Positions 11,128 to 17,569 of a stretch of DNA of 18,605 nucleotides are shown in pieces (the stretch's first letter is position 1; every line of letters starts with the position of its first letter). The notes under the pieces are model-generated. The model did no database searches and was not told the DNA's origin. It saw only the letters and a program-made list of their open reading frames with translations. Source of the DNA: Patescibacteria group bacterium (lineage in GTDB: Bacteria; Patescibacteriota; Minisyncoccia; JAHCSD01); the NCBI GenBank assembly GCA_018609185.1, contig JAHCSD010000004.1, positions 1 through 18,605 of the forward strand. The letters run 5' to 3'. The translations under genes and the position numbers were made by a program.

Positions 11128-12615
11128 TTATATGTTCGAAACTGAGTTTCGAACATATTTTTTGTAGAACCAGAAAAGGAGTAAATAGTATGGAACAATC
11201 CACATCCAGTGAATGTTTTCAATCATAACTGATGCCAACGGCACACTCGCAAAAAAGTCTATCACAAGCGTAATATATTTCAAAACCAGCCACACGGGCC
11301 AGGAAAGAATTCGGCCTAAAGGCTCAAGAAATATTCCCGTAATGCCTGAAATAAATCCTCCGATCATGATAAACGGTAAAAGAGGAACAATCAAGATATT
11401 AGAAAAGAGAGAAACAAGCGAGGCGCGGCCAAACGTAACGACAAGAATGGGAAGCGTCGCGAATTGCGCCGAAATAGTCATCGCGGAAATTCCACGCATA
11501 TTTAATATCTCGGGTATGAACTTGAGACGTTCGAGTAACCACGGAGAAAAAACTGCGATTCCCATAACCGCGAGAAACGAAAGTTGAAAACCCACGTCAA
11601 ATCGTAAAAGAAGTGGGTTTAAGAAAAGCATAATGAGCGCGGCATATAAAATGGCACGCGGCGCACTTTTAGGACGTCCAAGATTTTGCGTAAATAGCAA
11701 CGCACCCCCCATGACTCCCGCTCTTATCGCTGAGGGAGGCGCCCCCACCATAAGAATGAAGAGTGCCAAAACAATAATTGAGATATAAAACGCGTGATGC
11801 CGCCAAAGCCCCATCCAAAGAAAAAATTGGAGAAGAACGGCAGAAATGATTGCAATGTGCATACCTGATATTGCAGTGATGTGACGGGTACCGGTTATAT
11901 TCAATTTTTCTTTTAGATCATCCGACAGTTTTCTTTTATCGCCCAGAAGGATCGCGCCGAGTATTTCACTTTGCGGCGGCGGAATTGCACGATAGATCGA
12001 CTCACGCAACCTATCCTTAAATTCAAAAATCCTCGCATACATGAACGAGGTCGGACCTCGTTCATTTTTTCTCACATACGTGACATCGGGGAAAAACATC
12101 ACCGAATATATTCCGTCTTTTGCAAGATAACTTTGATAATTGAACCCCTCTAAATCCTCGGTCGGCGATTGCAAGACCCCCGCTATTTCTAACTCATCAC
12201 CATATTCATACTCGGGGTAGCGTTGCGTTGTTACCAGAATTCTTCCGGAAGTATTCTGTTGTCTGTTGTCAGTTGTCAGTTGTCTTATATCTATGGTTAG
12301 TTGCGTGCTCTTTACACGCACGTCTGGCTCCCGGGACACAACTCCTTTGAGCGTTACTTCGCCCGCATCATTATATCGAGAAATTTCAGAGGTTTTTTCT
12401 ATTACTTGCTGATGACGATATACGCCCACTACGAACAAAACCATACAAACACCCAGAACGACAAATCGTTTGTCCCTAAAAAGACTGATAACAAGAATAA
12501 GACCTAAAATAAAAAATCCCCATAACATTTCCTGGGGAATTTGTATAAATGAACTCAAAAAAATCCCCCCGACGAATGATAAGCAAAAATAAAGAAATGC
12601 CTTCCCTTTCGGCAT
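11128..12615 (-). CDS. comEC: ComEC/Rec2 DNA-uptake channel, membrane part only
   Basis: A 495-residue protein. ComEC carries single-stranded DNA across the cytoplasmic membrane during natural transformation. Residues about 10-60 are membrane segments, about 85-185 an OB-like soluble region (DUF4131), and about 215-485 the Competence domain, with LLGDKRKLSDDLKEKLNITGTRHITAISGMHI at about 220-251, the most conserved block, and AIRAGVMGG and FQLSFLAVMGI further on. It stops where full-length ComEC (around 750 residues) would continue into the metallo-beta-lactamase domain. That domain is absent here but present as a separate anchored protein at 7679-8539. The OB-like region has a short tandem-repeat insertion. 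The promoter has good -35 and -10 boxes and a predicted leader of three bases. Confidence 0.92.
   Translation of the reverse strand: MPKGKAFLYFCLSFVGGIFLSSFIQIPQEMLWGFFILGLILVISLFRDKRFVVLGVCMVLFVVGVYRHQQVIEKTSEISRYNDAGEVTLKGVVSREPDVRVKSTQLTIDIRQLTTDNRQQNTSGRILVTTQRYPEYEYGDELEIAGVLQSPTEDLEGFNYQSYLAKDGIYSVMFFPDVTYVRKNERGPTSFMYARIFEFKDRLRESIYRAIPPPQSEILGAILLGDKRKLSDDLKEKLNITGTRHITAISGMHIAIISAVLLQFFLWMGLWRHHAFYISIIVLALFILMVGAPPSAIRAGVMGGALLFTQNLGRPKSAPRAILYAALIMLFLNPLLLRFDVGFQLSFLAVMGIAVFSPWLLERLKFIPEILNMRGISAMTISAQFATLPILVVTFGRASLVSLFSNILIVPLLPFIMIGGFISGITGIFLEPLGRILSWPVWLVLKYITLVIDFFASVPLASVMIENIHWMWIVPYYLLLFWFYKKYVRNSVSNI
11130..11163 (+). terminator. Intrinsic terminator of the toxin-antitoxin operon, inside the comEC 3' end
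   Basis: A 13-bp perfect stem (11130-11142 with 11146-11158), TGA loop and a T-run to 11163. On the minus strand the same bases encode the last residues of ComEC (about YVRNSVSNI), so the terminator is embedded in coding sequence. The tail on the minus strand is not T-rich, so it acts mainly on plus-strand transcription. Confidence 0.85.
12257..12284 (+). repeat. Four tandem 7-bp repeats inside comEC
   Basis: Units of (T/A)GTTGTC repeated four times. On the minus strand they encode a polar stretch around QLTIDIRQLTTDNRQQN in the OB-like region of ComEC. Since 28 bases is not a multiple of three, gain or loss of a single unit would shift the frame. Confidence 0.85.
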
Positions 12616-12624
12616 AATATCAGA

Positions 12625-12653
12625 AATCTACCAGATAGGCATCGCGGCGTCAA
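12625..12653 (-). promoter_or_regulatory. comEC promoter
   Basis: Minus strand: TTGACG (12653-12648), a 17-bp spacer and TG-g-TAGATT (12633-12625). The predicted start is near 12618, three bases before the ATG, so the mRNA is nearly leaderless. Confidence 0.75.
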
Positions 12654-12664
12654 GAAATTTAGGG

Positions 12665-12693
12665 TAAATAAAATACGCGCCTTGGCGCGTATT
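12665..12693 (-). terminator. Intrinsic terminator of trx
   Basis: AATACGCGCC (12672-12681) pairs with GGCGCGTATT (12684-12693) around a two-base loop. On the minus strand it is followed by TTATTTA. It lies four bases after the thioredoxin stop and separates it from the comEC promoter. Confidence 0.8.
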
Positions 12694-12697
12694 GTCC

Positions 12698-13024
12698 TTA
12701 AAAAAGAAGTTTCTCGAAAAATTCTTTTACTTTCTTCTCTGGGCCATACCCGATAAAGGTTTGCTTAGGCGCACCGTCTTTGAATCCGATAACGGTGGGA
12801 ATTGACCTAACCCCAAACTTTGCAGCAAGCTTGGGCTCCTCGTCTATATTCACCTTCACAACCTTAACCTTTCCCGCAAACTCTTCTGCAACTTTTTCGA
12901 TAATGGGCGCCAACATTCTACACGGCCCACACCAAGGAGCATAAAAATCAACCACAACCGGAAGATCGGATTTTAAGACCTCTTCCTCAAAATTATTTTC
13001 ATCTATCCTGTCAATGCCAGCCAT
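12698..13024 (-). CDS. trxA: Thioredoxin
   Basis: A 108-residue thioredoxin. The core VVVDFYAPWCGPCRMLAPIIEKVAEEF has the redox-active WCGPC at about residues 31-35. KVNIDEEPKLAAKFGVRSIPTVIGFKDG follows, with the cis-proline in SIPTV. It reduces disulfides in the cytoplasm, and the obvious partner is the ribonucleotide reductase gene directly upstream. The ATG at 13024 is preferred over a GTG at 13027 because the Shine-Dalgarno GGAGG (13036-13032) is seven bases before the ATG and too close to the GTG. Its own promoter lies in the 64-base gap after nrdJ, so it can be expressed independently. The gene ends at a strong terminator. Confidence 0.97.
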   Translation of the reverse strand: MAGIDRIDENNFEEEVLKSDLPVVVDFYAPWCGPCRMLAPIIEKVAEEFAGKVKVVKVNIDEEPKLAAKFGVRSIPTVIGFKDGAPKQTFIGYGPEKKVKEFFEKLLF

Positions 13025-13030
13025 CACTAC

Positions 13031-13038
13031 ACCTCCTC
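13031..13038 (-). promoter_or_regulatory. Strong Shine-Dalgarno of trxA
   Basis: GAGGAGGT on the minus strand, six bases before the ATG at 13024. It decides the start codon, and contrasts with the many genes here that have no leader at all. Confidence 0.85.
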
Positions 13039-13058
13039 AATGATAAAGAACTAAATAT

Positions 13059-13086
13059 ATGATACCAGTCTTGGACGAAAAATCAA
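13059..13086 (-). promoter_or_regulatory. trxA promoter
   Basis: Minus strand: TTGATT (13086-13081), a 16-bp spacer, TG-g-TATCAT (13067-13059). The start near 13052 gives a 27-base leader containing the Shine-Dalgarno. The -35 box begins just after the nrdJ stop codon. Confidence 0.7.
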
Positions 13087-13091
13087 GGCCC

Positions 13092-15422
13092 CTACCGCTT
13101 CGCAGGAACTTCCGCGGGTACCGTGTCGCTCAAATCAATTTCACACACTCCCCCGACGCACGCAAGTTCTTTCGCGCCTTCGGTATGGTCCTCTTTCTCA
13201 TACATGAGAATTTGAGAAAAATCAATTTGGGGAAGCTTACTCCGAAGCTCCTCATACTGCTCTTTCGTTACTTCATCATACGGAGCCAGTCTATACACGT
13301 GCTCGGTACGCGGCAAAAACGACAACCCCCCAAGCATGTCCCAATTGTTATAGAGCCAATTAGCCGTCTCTACCCATTCATTCTCACCGATCGAGATGGT
13401 AACCGAAGGATTGTGTTCTGTGAAGCTTTCCTTTACCATCTTCCAGTGCTTCAATTGATCAATTGCGGTGAGATCGTTACGTACGACCGCCCCGTCCGGC
13501 GCTTTCACCGGAAACTCAAGCACAAAGGTCGAAGCTGAATCTTCCCGCTGGCCCACTTCAGGATGATACGGAAACTTTTGATCTTTAAGCATTTGGAAAA
13601 GCGGGTCGGTTGCTGAAATGCGAACACGCCGGATGTAATAGCTCGCATGCCGCGCATGCATACCTGAAGCTGCATCCACAAGTTGCGAGACGGTGCCTGA
13701 AGGCTTCACACAGGTAATACAGGTTGAAGGGTTAACCCCAAATCGTTTTGCATATTCACGATTCACTTCAATTGCAAGATCGCGCATTTTCTTGAGGGTT
13801 TTGCCGTTACGCGTCGCTGGAGCGTCCCATTGGCCCGTAATCGAAACTCCGAGCAGTCGCTCTTCTTCACAATTCTTTTTCCACTCTCGCGAAATATACG
13901 GGAAACGAGTAAGGGTTGACTGATACGTCCCGAGTATGGATGCAAGACGGGTCTTTCGCAACAATGTTTCCTCGGTATCTTCGGCTCGTGAAACTACCTC
14001 TGAAAGATTGCAAAATTGTTTACTGCGAAGAATTATTTCTCCGCAAGGATTTGTTCCTGCGGTGTGCGCATGTTTTTTAAAGACTTTCCACCGGCGATCC
14101 GGAAGCTGGGACTCAAGTCCTTTCCGGTTAAAGATCCCCCGCTCTCCCGCGCCGCTCCGCGCGAGCGCCAACCACTCTTCAAGAAATTCCTGGGCCGAAG
14201 GCTTCTCAATATAGACGGCGGAATTGTTCGCAAGCGAACGCTGGGGTTCCGTTATGTAAAACTGCCCGACTTTCGACTCTCGCATTTCTTCATCATCAAG
14301 ATCGGATAGGCTGATGAGGGCCGATCTACGGACCCCGCCCATGACCACCACTTCACCTGTCTTACAAATAATATCGTGCACATCGATATTTCGTAAGCGC
14401 TTTCCTTGTCGGGAAAGAATCTTCTCACGAGAAAAATTAAGAAGGGCGCGCAAAGGTTCGGGGCCGGAACTTCTTCCCCCCATAGTATTAAGTCGGGCGC
14501 CCGCAGGACGCAATTTTGAATAATCAAAGGTGATATCTTTCCCTTGGTACCATGTTTTAATACCAAGTGTCAGTGCATCGCCCCAGCCTTCTTTACTGTC
14601 TTTTACCGTATGCGTAGACAATACCCTTCCTGTTTGCCGCTTAATAATAGGAAGCTGTTGTGCAGTTTGACTTTCAACGGAAAACCCAACGCCTGTCCCA
14701 CACATCAAAAGATACATTATTTCGGCAAAGTCAGTCAGACGGGAAGGCGCAATAAAGGAACAATTATAGGCACACACGTTCGTCTTTCGTGCCGCATCTC
14801 CCGCACTCCACATAAGGCGCATCGAGGGCATTACCTCATGTCGGACAATAGCATCACGGAGCTCCTGATACTCTTCATCAGTTAAACGGTTCTTGAGATT
14901 CTCATGCATAAAATCCATAAAACGCGCCACGGTTTCCACCCAGGTTTCGCGCCGTCCTTCACGGTCAATCCACCTGGAATATGTTCGGTAATAAATAAAC
15001 TCGGCAAGTGGATTATGGAAACTCTTCTTGCTTTCTTCTGCTAATTCTTTCACATGTTGAGGAACTGCTTTCTTTTTCTCGCGGATTTCCGAACGTTTGT
15101 TTCGATATAAGATATAACTTTTTGCTGTTTTAGGAAAATCATTAAGAATAAATGCTTCCTCCACCACGTCCTGGATTTCTTCGATAGAGGGAATATGGTT
15201 TGTAGGAAATCGCCGCGCAAGTTGTCTCATAACATACTTGGAAAGACGCTCGGAATCCCTCAAAGGATTTCCTTCTTCACTCGCCTGCATCGCACGATAA
15301 ATGGCGCTTGTAATCTTTTTCTGATCAAAACTAACAATACTCCCATCTCGTTTCTTTGCATGGGAAAACCGCGGTGTTACAACCGGATTACGTGAAGCAA
15401 ATTCTTTGAAGACGTTAGGCAC
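13092..15422 (-). CDS. nrdJ: Adenosylcobalamin-dependent (class II) ribonucleotide reductase
   Basis: A 776-residue enzyme making deoxyribonucleotides from ribonucleotides with a B12-derived radical. An ATP-cone regulatory domain occupies about 20-112 (KKRDGSIVSFDQKKITSAIYRAM). The barrel carries C217/C221 (one is the half-cystine of the active-site pair), MCGTGVGFSVE (240-250), NPCGEI (458-463, with the thiyl-radical C460 and E462) and C471, at the same spacing from C460 as in the Lactobacillus monomeric enzyme. The C-terminal C755VGGVC760 is the shuttle pair re-reduced by thioredoxin, which is encoded next. No intein or gap is seen. The start has an AAGGA four to five bases upstream. The organism must obtain cobalamin, probably by salvage. 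A class II rather than class I or III enzyme works with or without oxygen. Confidence 0.93.
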   Translation of the reverse strand: MPNVFKEFASRNPVVTPRFSHAKKRDGSIVSFDQKKITSAIYRAMQASEEGNPLRDSERLSKYVMRQLARRFPTNHIPSIEEIQDVVEEAFILNDFPKTAKSYILYRNKRSEIREKKKAVPQHVKELAEESKKSFHNPLAEFIYYRTYSRWIDREGRRETWVETVARFMDFMHENLKNRLTDEEYQELRDAIVRHEVMPSMRLMWSAGDAARKTNVCAYNCSFIAPSRLTDFAEIMYLLMCGTGVGFSVESQTAQQLPIIKRQTGRVLSTHTVKDSKEGWGDALTLGIKTWYQGKDITFDYSKLRPAGARLNTMGGRSSGPEPLRALLNFSREKILSRQGKRLRNIDVHDIICKTGEVVVMGGVRRSALISLSDLDDEEMRESKVGQFYITEPQRSLANNSAVYIEKPSAQEFLEEWLALARSGAGERGIFNRKGLESQLPDRRWKVFKKHAHTAGTNPCGEIILRSKQFCNLSEVVSRAEDTEETLLRKTRLASILGTYQSTLTRFPYISREWKKNCEEERLLGVSITGQWDAPATRNGKTLKKMRDLAIEVNREYAKRFGVNPSTCITCVKPSGTVSQLVDAASGMHARHASYYIRRVRISATDPLFQMLKDQKFPYHPEVGQREDSASTFVLEFPVKAPDGAVVRNDLTAIDQLKHWKMVKESFTEHNPSVTISIGENEWVETANWLYNNWDMLGGLSFLPRTEHVYRLAPYDEVTKEQYEELRSKLPQIDFSQILMYEKEDHTEGAKELACVGGVCEIDLSDTVPAEVPAKR

Positions 15423-15526
15423 GTTCCTTCACTATCGCTCAGTCAAATTAAAAATTCAAAATGAAAAATGTAAAATGACCGGAACGAAGCATGTGTAGTT
15501 TATACTTTTTATGCGAATATTATGTT

Positions 15527-15555
15527 AGTATACCACACAACAAAATAACAAACAA
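15527..15555 (-). promoter_or_regulatory. nrdJ promoter and long AT-rich leader
   Basis: Minus strand: TTGTTT (15555-15550), a 17-bp spacer, TG-g-TATACT (15535-15527). The start is near 15520, so the leader is about 98 bases. The leader holds an A/T-rich block (15446-15480) of repeated AAAATG/AAAATT-like words. I see no B12 riboswitch consensus in it. The -35 overlaps the T-run of the upstream gene's terminator. Confidence 0.6.
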
Positions 15556-15583
15556 AAAAGCCCCTACTAAATCTAGTAGAGGC
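15554..15583 (-). terminator. Intrinsic terminator overlapping the stop codon of the 15573 gene
   Basis: On the minus strand GCCTCTACTA (15583-15574) pairs with TAGTAGGGGC (15569-15560), including one G-U, followed by TTTTTT (15559-15554). The stop codon TAG (15575-15573) and the last three sense codons lie in the 5' arm and loop. Confidence 0.85.
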
Positions 15584-16052
15584 CCTGATCGTTTACCGCT
15601 TTGAGAAACACATCGATGCGCTCGGGAAGCTCATCGATAACTTTGAAGGCTTCTTGATAATAACGCTCTCTTTTTTCTTTGCTAGGATCTCGCAACTCAG
15701 TCTCTTCCATGTCAGGTTCCCAAAAGAAATACGATTGATCCTCGTCCCTATGCTCTCTCGCCTTCCTTCGCATAGTTTCAAAACAATTACCGCACTCGCG
15801 AATATGATTTGAAACCACCACCATATCAAACGATTGATCAACAATGTTCAGATATCTATACGTTTCTTTAATAGTACGATGAAGACGTACACTGAATGGA
15901 GTTAGGACTCTCCGTACTTTCCCCCAAAAATTCTTTGGCTCCTCTTCCTTTTTTTCTGGTGCAAAACATTCAACGTAAGCATTCTGCATGCTAGAAGTAG
16001 GCAACCCACATCCCAGCGCAATCGCCAAAACCTTTTCGTCTCTCTCGTCCAT
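15573..16052 (-). CDS. Unknown protein with a HxxxCxxC motif
   Basis: A 159-residue, highly charged, soluble protein not matched to a known family. Visible parts: an N-terminal stretch (1-30) with cysteines C15 and C29; a basic middle (about 42-68, FWGKVRRVLTPFSVRLHRT); the motif H83-IRE-C87-GN-C90 in NHIRECGNC followed by a basic helix; and an acidic, helical C-terminus. H-x3-C-x2-C is the spacing used by zinc-binding anti-sigma factors (ZAS), so a zinc site and a regulatory role are possible, but the rest does not clearly fit. The start at 16052 is well supported by AAGGAGG five bases upstream. It lies downstream of ftsZ across the 147-bp inverted-repeat element and ends in its own terminator. 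Confidence 0.75.
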   Translation of the reverse strand: MDERDEKVLAIALGCGLPTSSMQNAYVECFAPEKKEEEPKNFWGKVRRVLTPFSVRLHRTIKETYRYLNIVDQSFDMVVVSNHIRECGNCFETMRRKAREHRDEDQSYFFWEPDMEETELRDPSKEKRERYYQEAFKVIDELPERIDVFLKAVNDQGLY

Positions 16053-16080
16053 CTTAGCCTCCTTGTAAAAGAACTAATAA

Positions 16081-16227
16081 GGCCGTACAGGTATAGGTTC
16101 CAAAAAGCTTTCGGAGAGCGAGCGGGCATGGTGTCGCCGGAGGCGACGAGCGAGCTCGAGAACAGAGTGGCAAAATCATCGCTGGGGAATTTGACCACGT
16201 CTTTTTGGGGCCTATACCTGTACGGCC
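16081..16227. repeat. 147-bp element with 27-bp terminal inverted repeats
   Basis: Bases 16081-16107 pair with 16201-16227 over 27 positions without a gap: 25 Watson-Crick pairs and two G-U pairs (T98/T99 against G210/G209 in the 16000s). The G-U pairs exist only in plus-strand RNA; on the minus strand they are A-C mismatches. The 93-base interior holds a perfect GTCGCC/GGCGAC hairpin (16133-16147) and a GTGG/CCAC hairpin (about 16167-16198). The right end is four bases after the ftsZ stop. It has no convincing coding frame, no clear target-site duplication and no strong promoter. It may be a MITE-like repeat or a structured RNA. Confidence 0.85.
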
Positions 16228-16231
16228 GTCC

Positions 16232-17356
16232 TTATCGCATCTTACGTCTAATGAATGCGGGAATATCCAAGTAGGCTGAATCTTCCCCTTCTTCTTTTTC
16301 GTCAGTAGTCTTTTTGTTAACTCGTACTGATTCTTTTTGAGACCTTGCCTTTGCTTCAATCTCTCCTCCCTCGCCTGATTCAGCCACATATGTTTTTCCC
16401 CCATTTGCAAATCCAGTCGCAATAACGGTTACCTTAACCTCTCCCTTTTTAAGTTTTGAGTCGTGTACCGCACCAAAAATAATTTTTGCTTCAGGATCAA
16501 TACTCTCAGTAATAACTTTTGCTGCCTCATTTACATCAGACATCGTAAGGTCTTCTCCTCCACTGACATTGAAGAGCACCCCTCGCGCGCCTTCCGTTGA
16601 AATCTCAAGAAGCGGAGAATTGATGGCCATTTTTGCGGCTTCCACTGCACGGTCTTCGCCCGTCGCGCGTCCAATCCCCATGATGGCGGAACCCGCCTCC
16701 TGCATGATTGCCTGTACATCCGCAAAATCAACATTTACAATCCCGGGCATAGTAATGAGGTCGGAAATACCCGAGACAGCTTGACGCAACACATCGTCCA
16801 CTATCGCAAATGCCTCAAGGAGCGAAGTATTTTTGTCAATCAAATGAAGGAGCTTGTCGTTGGGAGTGGTAATTATCGCATCCACCCTGTCCCGAAGCTG
16901 TTCCCACGCTTCTTCCGCGATTCTCGAACGATGCACGCCTTCAAACGAAAACGGTTTGGTAATAATCGCGACCGTTAAGGCACCCGCATTCTTTGCGGCC
17001 TCAGCTATAATGGGAGCTGCGCCCGATCCGGTGCCACCACCCAACCCACACGTAATAAACACCATGTCAGCATCTTTTACAATCTCCTGGATTTCATCAC
17101 GATTCTCTTCTGCTGCCTGCCGGCCAATTTCCGGATTCATTCCGGACCCCAAACCCCGCGTAAGGTTCTTCCCAATATGAACCTTGTGAGGAGCTTGAGA
17201 ATTATGAAGATCCTGGGCATCCGTATTGACGGCAATAAAATCAACCCCGTAGATCTTACTTGATATCATCCGACCTATAGCAGATCCCCCACTCCCTCCA
17301 ATGCCCACAACCTTGATGCGGGCGAATGATTCGACGTTTGGTTTTATTTGAGGCAT
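16232..17356 (-). CDS. ftsZ: Cell division GTPase FtsZ
   Basis: A 374-residue tubulin homologue that polymerises with GTP into the division ring. The nucleotide-binding start reads VVGIGGSGGSAIGRM (16-30), where most FtsZ have GGGGxNAVNRM. The tubulin signature GGGTGSG is at 106-112. The T7 catalytic loop NVDFADV is at 208-214, with the aspartates D210 and D213. A variable acidic/basic linker (about 315-360) ends in the conserved C-terminal peptide DIPAFIRRKM (364-373), which binds FtsA and other partners. It is preceded by ftsA on the same strand but has its own near-perfect promoter and a leader of about 90 bases with two hairpins. A weak GGAG lies about nine bases before the ATG. Confidence 0.98.
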   Translation of the reverse strand: MPQIKPNVESFARIKVVGIGGSGGSAIGRMISSKIYGVDFIAVNTDAQDLHNSQAPHKVHIGKNLTRGLGSGMNPEIGRQAAEENRDEIQEIVKDADMVFITCGLGGGTGSGAAPIIAEAAKNAGALTVAIITKPFSFEGVHRSRIAEEAWEQLRDRVDAIITTPNDKLLHLIDKNTSLLEAFAIVDDVLRQAVSGISDLITMPGIVNVDFADVQAIMQEAGSAIMGIGRATGEDRAVEAAKMAINSPLLEISTEGARGVLFNVSGGEDLTMSDVNEAAKVITESIDPEAKIIFGAVHDSKLKKGEVKVTVIATGFANGGKTYVAESGEGGEIEAKARSQKESVRVNKKTTDEKEEGEDSAYLDIPAFIRRKMR

Positions 17357-17453
17357 GCCAATTTTCTCCGAACGAAGTGAGTTTAGAAAGTTAAACAGTT
17401 TTCTAATTTTCTTCGCTTCGCTCGAAAATGTTAGAGAAAGCCTTTAACAGTTT

Positions 17454-17483
17454 ATTATATAGAAAAATCGGGAAACGTGTCAA
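17454..17483 (-). promoter_or_regulatory. ftsZ promoter with consensus -35 and -10
   Basis: Minus strand: TTGACA (17483-17478), an 18-bp spacer, TATAAT (17459-17454). Both hexamers are perfect. The start is near 17447. The leader (17447-17357) can form a hairpin CTAA-ATTTTC/GAAAAT-TTAG and a GTTTA/TAAAC hairpin. This allows ftsZ expression independent of ftsA. Confidence 0.85.
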
Positions 17484-17512
17484 GTAAAAACATACTATGG
17501 AACCCCCTTCAA

Positions 17513-17569
17513 CCCATTCGACAAGCTCAGGGTCTCCCAGAGGAATTCGAGGGGCGACGCACTCAGGGT
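17513..17569 (-). repeat. REP-like repeat pair overlapping the ftsA 3' end
   Basis: Two copies of a unit that on the minus strand reads ACCCTGAG, a 4- to 11-base spacer, then TCGAA: one at 17569-17546 and one at 17533-17517. CCCTGAGCTTGTCGAA is a widely dispersed bacterial repeat word. The first copy contains the ftsA stop codon. Confidence 0.75.

Noticed and set aside
13059..13538. 159-codon plus-strand frame antisense to nrdJ
   Set aside because: Shadow of a strongly conserved gene; no promoter or composition support.
16081..16227. 5S rRNA or other standard RNA gene
   Set aside because: Paired ends and size suggested 5S, but the conserved 5S loop sequences are missing from both strands.
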